IMG/VR virus record: IMGVR_UViG_3300037486_000387
Span: 1 to 52,376 of that record
Source: a virus
Length of the DNA stretch: 52,376 nt
Strand: one strand, 5' to 3'
Positions 31,695-39,505 of the stretch are shown piece after piece (position 1 is the stretch's first letter; every line of letters begins with the position of its first letter). The translations under genes and the position numbers were made by a program. The notes under the pieces are model-generated. The model saw only the letters and a program-made list of their open reading frames with translations. It was not told where the DNA came from and searched no databases.

Positions 31695-31732
31695 TTCTTA
31701 TTGCTCCTATTCATTTATTATAAAGGAGAAAA

Positions 31733-32542
31733 TCAAAGCGGGTATCCGGAAAGGTAGTTAGACGTAGAAGCCGCTTGACCCATTAGGTATGGTTGTTGAT
31801 TAACAAAAGAAGAAAGGAAGGATTTTTTAGGTGCTAATGCATTAGATAAAGCTCCTGCAAGTAACTCGCCTTTCAAAGTTTCTGCTAAAGTTTTTTCTTT
31901 TTTAGGCTCTTGGTATTTTGTTCCATACATAAATGCTTCAAGAATGTCTTCAGTTCGTGTATTATTTGTTGCTGCTGATGGTGGTGTTGTACCAGGGGCA
32001 GGAGGTAGGGTAGGTGGTGCCAAATCTAGTACATCAATATCTCCAACTTCTGGTCGGTCCACATTGCCATGCCCGACTTTAGCAATAACACGTCCCTTTG
32101 GATCTAATGATTGAGAAAAATAACCATAGCCCCCACCAGAACCTCTTGTTACTCTGCCTCCAGGGACCCCTGGTAAATAAATAGAAGCATCTTCTACAGC
32201 ACCTTTGTCAAATCTAGTTTTACCTTTAAACGGTGTGTAGTAATCAAACGATTGCCAACCATCATGTACGCTATGCCCATGAGTGGCAGCAGCTTTTTCA
32301 AGTAAATCAACTTTATCCGCTAGATTTGCATTTAGGTTCCAACGCCTACCAGAGACTGCAGGATTAGAAAATTCAACTTCTCTTCCGATAGATTGATGTT
32401 GACGTGCAATTGCGTCCAGCATCTTTACCCTTTCTCCAATGGGTAAAGATTGCAGTAATTTAAGATCCTGGTGATACTCGGTTGAACCACCAATCTTATT
32501 ACTGGGTCCGGTAAAACCAGATCTAATAGGAACGTAACCCAT
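31733..32542 (-). CDS. Hypothetical virion protein, 269 aa
   Basis: This is the first gene after the capsid-module terminator, with AGGAAA upstream of its ATG. The N-terminal half is charged and helical (LKLLQSLPIGERVKMLDAIA), the centre is His/Gly-rich (HGHSVHDGWQSFDYYTPF, GGGYGYFSQSLDPKG) and the C-terminus Pro-rich then basic. A peptidase-like or barwin-like fold cannot be confirmed. Function unknown. Confidence 0.5.
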   Translation of the reverse strand: MGYVPIRSGFTGPSNKIGGSTEYHQDLKLLQSLPIGERVKMLDAIARQHQSIGREVEFSNPAVSGRRWNLNANLADKVDLLEKAAATHGHSVHDGWQSFDYYTPFKGKTRFDKGAVEDASIYLPGVPGGRVTRGSGGGYGYFSQSLDPKGRVIAKVGHGNVDRPEVGDIDVLDLAPPTLPPAPGTTPPSAATNNTRTEDILEAFMYGTKYQEPKKEKTLAETLKGELLAGALSNALAPKKSFLSSFVNQQPYLMGQAASTSNYLSGYPL

Positions 32543-32564
32543 TATCGTTTTATTTCCTATTTTA

Positions 32565-32592
32565 AAACAAAAAACCCCCGGTTACCCAGGGG
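32565..32592 (-). terminator. Rho-independent terminator after the capsid module
   Basis: On the minus strand CCCCTGG-GTAA-CCGGGGG forms a 7-pair stem (one G-U) with a GTAA tetraloop, followed by TTTTTTG. It sits 19 nt after the stop of the HhH gene and separates head genes from the following minor virion genes. Confidence 0.85.
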
Positions 32593-32610
32593 AAGCAAAG
32601 GAGACGAGAA

Positions 32611-33021
32611 TCAGACTCGAATTAGATCGGCAGAAAAAACAGAATTCCAATCAACCCGTTTGATTTGTTTGAGCTGCTCCAGGTTATTGAACTTTTCACC
32701 CGATAAGGACATTTGAAGGTCTTTAATTTCTCGAGCAGTTTTAAGACCGATACCTTTGAGATGATCAGCGATCATTTGCGGGGTAGCGGAATTGATATTC
32801 AAACGTGTTTCTGGCGGGAACACACGGGGTTGCTCTTTGGCTGCTTTGTCCTTGACTTGTAAAGTCGTTACCTTTTTGGTAGCAACTTCATCAAGAATCA
32901 ATTCAGTTTTGTAAGCGGTAAAGATGCGACCGTCTTGGTCTTCAACCATCAACCAATCGCCGTTGTCAAATTCACTAACAACCTTAACGCGAGCACCGGT
33001 TTTTTTGTGTTGATAAAGCAT
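32611..33021 (-). CDS. Helix-hairpin-helix (ComEA-like) protein
   Basis: An N-terminal SH3-like half (KTGARVKVVSEFDNGDWLMV) is followed from about residue 72 by LNINSATPQMIADHLKGIG and LKTAREIKDLQ, the classical ComEA-type HhH duplication that contacts DNA backbone without sequence preference. It is the last gene of the coat operon, directly before the terminator. It could bind DNA at the portal or tail, or act in the infected cell. Confidence 0.65.
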   Translation of the reverse strand: MLYQHKKTGARVKVVSEFDNGDWLMVEDQDGRIFTAYKTELILDEVATKKVTTLQVKDKAAKEQPRVFPPETRLNINSATPQMIADHLKGIGLKTAREIKDLQMSLSGEKFNNLEQLKQIKRVDWNSVFSADLIRV

Positions 33022-33063
33022 TTAGGGACCAAGAAAGAATTCACTGGTCCCAGTTTAGCTTAA

Positions 33064-33876
33064 TCAGCTGACAGTGCGGTTATTAAGATATGCTTCGATA
33101 TCTTCGTAACCAGGGGCAACGTCGGGCTGGACATAGCACACTTCAACAACCAGGTAACCAACACGGCCAGCAGCGGCATCACCACTGGAGATATAGAAAC
33201 CACTGGCGGTAGAAGTCGCGTTCGCAGTTGCCTTAGAGAACACCCGAACGGTGGTAGAAGCAGCAACTGGATAATAAGCGGTACCAGGACCAGGGACCGT
33301 ACCAGCAGCACCAGTGGTGGTGATGAAAGGATCAGTGCTAAAAGCCTGGGTGCCACCAGCAAAGAAGATTTCATTAACCTGGAGACCCGAAACAGTAGAT
33401 GCCAGGTTCGCCTGGAACACACCTTCTGCAACACCAGAGGCAGCAGTGGGGCTACCAGCGTTACTGCGGCCCACAGAAATTACGACACCAGTGGCGTTAT
33501 AGACACCAGAAGCAACACGATCATCACCCCAGCCAGAAGCCACGGAGATGGCGGTGCGATACACATAGCCAGTGCTCGTGGAACTACCAGAGATCACCAT
33601 ACCGGTGATGTCGGTACGGGTATCATCCTGCCGATAAGGGGAAGGGATGATAATCGAAGCAGAAGCAACTGGGCCAGCACCAGAAGTATTGGTAACAGGT
33701 ACATAACCACGTTGCTGGAAATAACGGTAACCAGGAATGGCTAACACACAAGTGGGGCCGCCTTTACTGGCATCGTCGGTTCCATCGGCGGGGTTCGCGT
33801 CGATGTTTTTGTACCAACCATTTAAAGCATTTACCCAGTTACCAGGATAAATCTTTTTAGCAGACAAGTAAGTCAT
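33064..33876 (-). CDS. Head decoration or minor head protein, 270 aa
   Basis: The protein follows the coat gene by 29 nt. It is Ala/Ser/Thr/Gly-rich with strands such as GMVISGSSTSTGYVYRTAI and VGYLVVEVCYVQPD, typical of beta-rich virion surface proteins. Ends YEDIEAYLNNRTVS. No enzyme motif is present. Head decoration is the likeliest role from gene order. Confidence 0.55.
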   Translation of the reverse strand: MTYLSAKKIYPGNWVNALNGWYKNIDANPADGTDDASKGGPTCVLAIPGYRYFQQRGYVPVTNTSGAGPVASASIIIPSPYRQDDTRTDITGMVISGSSTSTGYVYRTAISVASGWGDDRVASGVYNATGVVISVGRSNAGSPTAASGVAEGVFQANLASTVSGLQVNEIFFAGGTQAFSTDPFITTTGAAGTVPGPGTAYYPVAASTTVRVFSKATANATSTASGFYISSGDAAAGRVGYLVVEVCYVQPDVAPGYEDIEAYLNNRTVS

Positions 33877-33904
33877 TTATTTTTCCTAAAGTTATTGTTA
33901 ATTA

Positions 33905-35065
33905 TCAAATGATGCCGTCATCAGAGACAAAGCTGAATGCAGTGGTGACAAAATCTTTGTTCAAAATTTCAAAACCAGCGTACAGTTGCCAAATCAGGAT
34001 GATGAAACGACTGAAGTCATCATTGTTATTGATGAGAACTTGAGCATTGGGGCCACCAATACCCACACCAATTGCCTGAGGACCAAAGAAATAACCTTGA
34101 GAGATTTCTTGGCTGGCAAAAGAGCTAGCGTTAAAGCTGGCGCTAATAGTCCTGGTGGGGAAGTTGGTCGATTCGAAGAACTTCACACCTTCAAACTGAA
34201 CGCCAGTAGGCATCACAGGTTCGCCAGCAAGGAAATAACCTTGTCCAGCTTGAGGACCCATGTAGAAGCTGGCATTGTTAGGCATCATGGGGTTACCCAT
34301 GTACATGCCTTGGCCAGGATTACCAGCGTAACGAGCAATCTCACGGAAGTCAGGGTCACGACGCAGATGCATCATGAACGTGGGATCGCAAATACAACGA
34401 TACAGACCGTCCGAGTAGGTAGGAACGTTGCGCTTACGAAGGTCCTTGACGATATTCAGAAGGTCAGTACGTACTTGGAACTGTTGAAGATCAGCGGTAT
34501 ACTCCGTGGTGGTGTAAGAAATAGAACCGTTGGCAGCCTTCGTTTTGTTACCAGGGAAGTAATAACCACCTTGAGTAGTCGAAGCTTGACCATTAGCTTC
34601 TGCTTTGGAAAGTTCGTCAATGAAGACGCGGTCACGCCACCGACGATAGTCATCCAGCAGCGTGAGGCTACCGATGGACTGGTGGAACATGTTCAGGTTG
34701 CCACTGTCAAGCAGCATGCGCTGCGCGGTGATCAGAGTCTCACGAGCAATCTTGAAAGTCGAAGGCTGGGTCGGATCGCCGGGATCAGCGGGACCAGTGT
34801 ACTCCTTAAGCACCACAAGGACTTTCTCCTTGGTGATGTTACGGCTGTTAGCACTACCAATGGTCTGGTCAGCAATACGTTCGCGACTGTCTTTGGTACC
34901 AGGGGTTCCCCAGAACTTATAGCGGTCTAGCTGAACAGTTTGACCGGGTTGACGAGTGAAGTCATGGACAACCACGGGCTCCACTGCCATCTCGGCAATG
35001 TAGGCAGGGTGGGGACGATAAAGTTCCGCACCTAGGATCTTCGGAAAATCGCTATCAATAAACAC
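33905..35065 (-). CDS. Major capsid protein (HK97-fold candidate)
   Basis: The 386-aa protein lies downstream of portal and scaffold, the normal coat position. PGQTVQLDRYKFWGTPG and QTIGSANSRNITKEKVLVVL resemble the N-arm and E-loop region of P22/T7-like coats. The C-terminal half, with GVKFFESTNFPTRT, FFGPQAIGVGIGG and FSRFIILIWQLYAGFEIL, resembles the A-domain and final strand of HK97-fold coats. It forms the shell around the scaffold. Codon use is regular with few weak start options. Confidence 0.75.
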   Translation of the reverse strand: MFIDSDFPKILGAELYRPHPAYIAEMAVEPVVVHDFTRQPGQTVQLDRYKFWGTPGTKDSRERIADQTIGSANSRNITKEKVLVVLKEYTGPADPGDPTQPSTFKIARETLITAQRMLLDSGNLNMFHQSIGSLTLLDDYRRWRDRVFIDELSKAEANGQASTTQGGYYFPGNKTKAANGSISYTTTEYTADLQQFQVRTDLLNIVKDLRKRNVPTYSDGLYRCICDPTFMMHLRRDPDFREIARYAGNPGQGMYMGNPMMPNNASFYMGPQAGQGYFLAGEPVMPTGVQFEGVKFFESTNFPTRTISASFNASSFASQEISQGYFFGPQAIGVGIGGPNAQVLINNNDDFSRFIILIWQLYAGFEILNKDFVTTAFSFVSDDGII

Positions 35066-35169
35066 TTTGGTTTATCCTCCAGAGTCTCAGGAATTTTTTT
35101 TATCGGGTGAAAGATTCAGACATCAATATGTCTTATCTATCACACATTTTAGCAGTCCGTAATTTTTGT

Positions 35170-35757
35170 TTATGCGTACCGTGGGGTATACGCTAAAGTT
35201 GTATCAAAATTAGTACCGCCATTACTAGAACCGTAAGCTTCTGGATCAATAGGCATGTTTTGCTGGAAACCAGGTACTCCCAACGCACCAAGCCCACCAC
35301 CTGCAGCGACACCGCCTAAACCAGCTAGGGCTCCAGCACCAGGGACTAAGCCAGCGGCAAGAGCACCACCTAGGTTCCTTTGAACATTCTGTGTTGGAAA
35401 AGGAAGGGACGCAGATATGCCCGCACGAGGATCACCGAAAAGACGAGTATCCATTGCGTCTACAGCATCAGCTGCAACATTAACTGCCCCACGACGTAAT
35501 CCCCTTGGAGGAAGATTACGCCCAGCATCGCCAACTTTGGTACCAAGATTGGATACTTGTTTTTGCATTGCTGAAATTAAAGCTGGATTATATTTGCCAG
35601 CGAGTTTTCCAGCTGACAATAAACCAGCAACACCACCGGCGCCGCCGGCTAATCCAGCCAACGCAGCAGATCCTGGATCTTCATCTTGAGAAAGAGCGTA
35701 CCCACCAGCGGCTAAGCCACCAGCAAGAGGTACGCCATATCTAATGGATGGACGCAT
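35170..35757 (-). CDS. Gly/Ala-rich membrane-type virion protein, 195 aa
   Basis: Three hydrophobic Gly/Ala segments are visible: GVPLAGGLAAGGYAL (about 9-23), AALAGLAGGAGGVAGLL (about 32-48) and GALAAGLVPGAGALAGLGG (about 130-148). Between them lies an Arg-rich helical stretch. It sits between scaffold and coat genes (starts 4 nt after the scaffold stop). Such helices could insert into the host envelope during ejection or line the internal core. A head role is inferred from position. Confidence 0.55.
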   Translation of the reverse strand: MRPSIRYGVPLAGGLAAGGYALSQDEDPGSAALAGLAGGAGGVAGLLSAGKLAGKYNPALISAMQKQVSNLGTKVGDAGRNLPPRGLRRGAVNVAADAVDAMDTRLFGDPRAGISASLPFPTQNVQRNLGGALAAGLVPGAGALAGLGGVAAGGGLGALGVPGFQQNMPIDPEAYGSSNGGTNFDTTLAYTPRYA

Positions 35758-35760
35758 GAC

Positions 35761-36729
35761 TCACTCCATCACAAACAGTTTGTTCGCAACAGTGCCAGGT
35801 TGAGCTTGATTCAGTAGACGCCAGGCGTTCTGGGGATCACGCGCCATTGCTTCGTTGAAACCACCCCAGAAGTTTTCAGGCATCTGCGGAGCAGCGGCTG
35901 CAGGAGGTGCCGGGAACTGACCCATGCTGGGTGCTTGCATTTGTGCCGTGGGATAACCACGCGTCTCAAGCTGGGCTTCGTTTTCGTACACAGGATACGG
36001 ACCTTCAGGACCGAAGAATTTCAGCGTGTAATCACTGAGAACATCGGGGTTGGTAAGGATCTCGTTATAAGCCAGGTTCTCCTGGTGCTCATTAACAGCA
36101 AAGTTGGCATAACCAACGATGTTACTTGCGGCCCGGTTTCCCCACTGGACGGCGCTGTCCAGCATTCCTTCCAGTTCCAGGGCGTAGTTGTTCAGGACTG
36201 TCGGAGCTTCGATCCCGAACGCGTCCATTACCTGGCGGCTTTCCTGGCTCATTCCCACCAGGTCCGCGAGTTGCTCCAGCGAGGGACTCGAAGAGGTTTG
36301 GGAATAGTTGGGCGAGTATGCCTGGCTGGGATACGAGGTCTGCGGAGCCGATTGTTGCGTAGCTTGGCTGCTGGCCAGACCGTAGTTGGCCGGGGTATAC
36401 GCGGTCGTCGGTGCTGACGGTTGACCCTGGAACGGGGATTGGACTGGTGCGCTCAGCAGGTTGACTACCTTGTTGAACGCCGATTCCCAGGGATTCCCCG
36501 ACAGGTCCGCCGGTTGGGATTGGGGGGCGTACTGAGTAGGGGCGGATTGGTAGCTGTAAGCTGCCTGAGGTACCGCTTGCGGGTAGCTCATACCCACCTG
36601 ATAAGCCTGGGGCGCCGCCTGGTAGTTGACCGGAGCTGCCTGTGGTGCTGCCACCACGTAGCTGCTCGGGGCGACTGCCACTGGTGCTTGGCTCGTCTGT
36701 GGGATCGATTGGACGATAGCGTCCTGCAT
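35761..36729 (-). CDS. Scaffold-like protein, 322 aa, overprinting the portal 3' end
   Basis: The N-terminal 150 residues are Gln/Pro/Ala/Ser-rich. The C-terminal half is structured, with NNYALELEGMLDSAVQWGNR, a charged helical segment, and the end NKLFVME. Position between portal and coat and low complexity fit a scaffolding protein. Its first 608 nt lie in another frame inside the portal gene, and GC there is 57-67% in counted lines against 42-47% outside. The non-overlapping C-terminal half looks clearly coding. Confidence 0.65.
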   Translation of the reverse strand: MQDAIVQSIPQTSQAPVAVAPSSYVVAAPQAAPVNYQAAPQAYQVGMSYPQAVPQAAYSYQSAPTQYAPQSQPADLSGNPWESAFNKVVNLLSAPVQSPFQGQPSAPTTAYTPANYGLASSQATQQSAPQTSYPSQAYSPNYSQTSSSPSLEQLADLVGMSQESRQVMDAFGIEAPTVLNNYALELEGMLDSAVQWGNRAASNIVGYANFAVNEHQENLAYNEILTNPDVLSDYTLKFFGPEGPYPVYENEAQLETRGYPTAQMQAPSMGQFPAPPAAAAPQMPENFWGGFNEAMARDPQNAWRLLNQAQPGTVANKLFVME

Positions 36730-38479
36730 AACTCATCTCCTTTTGTAGAGCTTCTAAGGTTCGATACAGATATGGAGTTAAATCCAATCTCGGATCCGCA
36801 GCCATCGGTAAATCCGGTGATTGCGGGTGAGGGGTCTGCATCATGCCCCCCACAAGGCGAGAGAACTGAGAATATGCATTCTGTAGTTCACCCACCATCC
36901 TGAATGGGAAGCCTGATAGCATCCCGGCCCTTTCTTCATCTGTTTTAGATGGGAAAAGATATTTCAGTGCTTCAATGCTATCAACCCCTAATTCTTGTAG
37001 GTTCCTCACAACAATCGAGTTGTTTAAAATGTCTTGAGTGGAGTCTTCATAAACAGGCCCCAACCAACGCCATAACATTGTAACGTCACCATCAGGGATA
37101 AGACCTAAAACACCAGGAGGAATCTGTTGAGTCTTAAGACAAGCCATCATTAACTGTTTGACTTTCTCTTCAAAACTTGCCATTGCATCTTCGTACATTG
37201 CCATGTCTTGAGCACTTGCCTCTTCAGGTAGTTCCAGGGGTTTTTCAAGTCCTGCCGCCCCTGCTAACGTTTCACGGAATAAGCGTTCCTCTTGATAGAT
37301 AATCAATTCCAAACACCTACAGATGCCATGTGTATAAATTGCAGTTGCTTTCTTTTTAGATGTTGCTGATACGCGTCCAAACAGTGATTTGTACTCAGTT
37401 GCAGTTACGCCTGCCGAAATCGAAAGTTCATCAACACCACCAAGAGCTGTCCTAATCTCTTCTCTATACTGACGAGCAAAACTATTTTGATCACCAGTAA
37501 TAGCATCTGGCACAATGTAACCAACTCTATCGTTTGGCTCCAGGTTTGAAATGATGCGCGGCACCCTCATTTGGCCGTCAGCACCACGGCTAATGGGATC
37601 TTGCTTGAAAGTAGAACGACTCAAAGAGCCCATGCTGCCAAATCCAGAATTGGCTGCAATAGATGGACGTTGTACAACAGAATCACTACCGGATTCCATT
37701 AAGTCAGTTTTTGGACGCGACGAAAGCAATGTTGGATTACCAAAGAACTGAACGTTCTTTCGCATGGTCCGAACCATTTCATCATGCGTACAAATATGAT
37801 TAGCTAACGCATCAAATTCCCCAACACCCTCAGTAGAAAAACCCTTGGGGTTATTGAAGATTTCAACACAAGGAATGAAGCCTAGTGTATTTTTAAAAGT
37901 TTTGGTTTTACCTGGTATTACTTGATAAAGCGTATCAAAAGAAAGCTCAGCTTCTGAGTGAGTTTCTTCAATTGTTTTGCGTTTAATTGAAAGCCTGATG
38001 TAACGCTTGGATCCTTGGTTACCCATTGTTGCGGAACCAGACAAACCACTGGCACCAATATCTTGCTGAAAGCCAATCCCATGACGAACTTTATAGCTAT
38101 AGATGATTACAACTTCATCTAGCTCGCCGTCAATATTGTAGAAAGTGCGGTACTCGTGTTTACGGAAGTAGTAAAGACGATAGTTGTTTTGTGTGGGTCG
38201 AATATAAAATAATCCCTGGCCATCAGCCAGGTGATAATCCCAGATGGAATCAAGGCGTATATCAAGTTGATTGTATTTGATTACGCGATCAATAAAATCT
38301 TTGCGTTGATTTCCGAAGTTATCTTGTGATGGGAAAAATTCTACACCTTGGCGAATGCCAAATAGTCGCATTTGTGCCAGGTGGGATGCCACAATCCCAG
38401 TATCAACTGCTGATCCCCCATCTTTTTCAATGTAGGAATCAACAATATCTTTTAATCGGGACTTAGCATCAACAGACAT
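36122..38479 (-). CDS. Portal protein with long C-terminal tail
   Basis: The 785-aa protein is by gene order and size the portal (head-to-tail vertex dodecamer through which DNA passes). Its first 580 residues are a regular portal-like alpha/beta body (RLYYFRKHEYRTFY, LDEVVIIYSYKV, YREEIRTALGGVDELS). From about residue 583 a Gly/Pro/Ser/Arg-rich low-complexity tail of about 200 residues follows and is encoded on DNA shared with the scaffold. Portals do not need such a tail, so its translation should be tested. The ATG overlaps the stop of the 48-aa gene (TAATG). Confidence 0.75.
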   Translation of the reverse strand: MSVDAKSRLKDIVDSYIEKDGGSAVDTGIVASHLAQMRLFGIRQGVEFFPSQDNFGNQRKDFIDRVIKYNQLDIRLDSIWDYHLADGQGLFYIRPTQNNYRLYYFRKHEYRTFYNIDGELDEVVIIYSYKVRHGIGFQQDIGASGLSGSATMGNQGSKRYIRLSIKRKTIEETHSEAELSFDTLYQVIPGKTKTFKNTLGFIPCVEIFNNPKGFSTEGVGEFDALANHICTHDEMVRTMRKNVQFFGNPTLLSSRPKTDLMESGSDSVVQRPSIAANSGFGSMGSLSRSTFKQDPISRGADGQMRVPRIISNLEPNDRVGYIVPDAITGDQNSFARQYREEIRTALGGVDELSISAGVTATEYKSLFGRVSATSKKKATAIYTHGICRCLELIIYQEERLFRETLAGAAGLEKPLELPEEASAQDMAMYEDAMASFEEKVKQLMMACLKTQQIPPGVLGLIPDGDVTMLWRWLGPVYEDSTQDILNNSIVVRNLQELGVDSIEALKYLFPSKTDEERAGMLSGFPFRMVGELQNAYSQFSRLVGGMMQTPHPQSPDLPMAADPRLDLTPYLYRTLEALQKEMSYAGRYRPIDPTDEPSTSGSRPEQLRGGSTTGSSGQLPGGAPGLSGGYELPASGTSGSLQLPIRPYSVRPPIPTGGPVGESLGIGVQQGSQPAERTSPIPVPGSTVSTDDRVYPGQLRSGQQPSYATIGSADLVSQPGILAQLFPNLFESLAGATRGPGGNEPGKPPGNGRVRDRSSDSPEQLRPGTGRNAGQRRPVGKPGRK

Positions 38480-38625
38480 TAACTGTTTTCCCTTTCATCT
38501 TTACTGATCTTAGCAGATTTCTTTTTCTTCTTTTCGGAAAGCCACAGATTAAAGTACATCAATTCTCCGGAGCTAAAAAGTTCCGGGCTTTCAAATGCTT
38601 TTTTAATTAGCTTTTTTGTTTTCAT
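38479..38625 (-). CDS. 48-aa basic protein before portal
   Basis: The ATG at 38625 overlaps the upstream stop and its own TAA overlaps the portal ATG, so it is tightly coupled on both sides. The sequence MKTKKLIKKAFESPELFSSG leads to a Lys-rich end (SEKKKKKSAKISKDE). It may assist head assembly or only couple translation. Confidence 0.6.
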   Translation of the reverse strand: MKTKKLIKKAFESPELFSSGELMYFNLWLSEKKKKKSAKISKDERENS

Positions 38626-38957
38626 CAGGATACGCTTTTACCAGCAAAGCCTGTTGGCATTTGACCGTATTGCGGGCCTGCAAAGAAACCTGCATTTCCC
38701 GTAGGTACTTGACCATTTATTGATGCCAAGGGAAGAAGAGTAGGACCACCAAATTTCCTATTATCATAAATATTTTGCAACTGTTGTGCCGATCCTGGAT
38801 CCCACTGTTTAAGTTCTTCGAGTTGAGCTGGGCTCATACCACGGATCCCACGTTGTGGAATAGTGAATTGTGGTCCAAAGGGATTACCTGCTAGTGCGCC
38901 GATATTCCCTGCGGCACCGGGGACATTTTGTTCACCTTGGTAATACTGGTAAGACAT
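38625..38957 (-). CDS. Hypothetical virion protein, 110 aa
   Basis: It is Gly/Pro/Gln/Tyr-rich, starting MSYQYYQGEQNVPGAAGNIG with a charged helical patch SPAQLEELKQWDPGSAQQLQ. It lacks motifs. It lies between the AbrB-like gene and the portal in the packaging operon and is translationally coupled to the 48-aa gene. Confidence 0.5.
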   Translation of the reverse strand: MSYQYYQGEQNVPGAAGNIGALAGNPFGPQFTIPQRGIRGMSPAQLEELKQWDPGSAQQLQNIYDNRKFGGPTLLPLASINGQVPTGNAGFFAGPQYGQMPTGFAGKSVS

Positions 38958-38981
38958 TTAGGAGTTTCTGTTGTTCTTATT

Positions 38982-39167
38982 TTACTCCTCTAATACTACA
39001 TACCCAGCTGGATCACTAACTTTAGTCAAAATAATCCCTTCTCCCTTCACATCCCAATTCAGGATGTCTCCTTCTTGCCACCCAAGACCTTCAATTACTT
39101 CATCCGGAAAGACTATGAATAACTCCCCGTCATCATCTCCCTGGATCTCTAAAATGTAACTGCTCAT
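38982..39167 (-). CDS. AbrB/MazE-type swapped-hairpin protein, 61 aa
   Basis: The pattern GELFIVFPDEVIEGLGWQEG, then DILNWDVKGEGIILTKV, matches the AbrB/SpoVT/MazE swapped-hairpin fold (usual text ITIPKELREKLGLKEGD...). Such dimers bind DNA as regulators or antitoxins. No toxin gene is adjacent. Its 3' neighbour is the 110-aa gene and its ATG overlaps the preceding stop. It could regulate late genes. Confidence 0.65.
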   Translation of the reverse strand: MSSYILEIQGDDDGELFIVFPDEVIEGLGWQEGDILNWDVKGEGIILTKVSDPAGYVVLEE

Positions 39168-39457
39168 TTGGTTAAAAGCTTTTCCATAAGCTTATCAAGC
39201 TTACTGTTGATTTGTTGAAAATTATCGTGCATGTTTTGAATTTCCCTAAGGAAGTCAACTTTTAAAACATATTCCAAGGGCATCCGATTTATGTGTTGCT
39301 CCAAGGAATCCACACGATTTTCTTGGGAGCGTAACGATTCATTAAGTGTTTGTATCCGTTCGTGCGTTCTAGTTAAAATTTTATTTGCCACCCAAGATCC
39401 ACTCGTAATAGCTGATACAACTGCGGTAAGAGCAAGCGTTAAGTATTCTGGTCCCAC
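39164..39457 (-). CDS. Membrane-anchored coiled-coil protein (holin-like)
   Basis: One N-terminal membrane helix, LTLALTAVVSAITSGSWVAN (about 6-25), is followed by a charged coiled coil (TRTHERIQTLNESLRSQENR to KLDKLMEKLLTK). This architecture is common in phage holin-like or spanin-like proteins encoded beside terminase. The stop overlaps the AbrB-like start. A lysis role is plausible but unproven. Confidence 0.55.
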   Translation of the reverse strand: MGPEYLTLALTAVVSAITSGSWVANKILTRTHERIQTLNESLRSQENRVDSLEQHINRMPLEYVLKVDFLREIQNMHDNFQQINSKLDKLMEKLLTK

Positions 39458-39505
39458 AGCTGTAAATCTTTCTCTAATCTTAAACGCAGCTTATCTGCAT
39501 CCTCT

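Noticed and set aside
33986-34930. Plus-strand 314-aa frame opposite the coat gene
   Set aside because: It is the mirror frame of a well-supported coat gene; composition is Thr/Ser/Val-biased without any motif.
38982-39457. Toxin-antitoxin pair (AbrB/MazE-like plus membrane protein)
   Set aside because: The neighbour has a membrane helix and coiled coil, not a toxin fold, and the layout is typical of holin-like genes.
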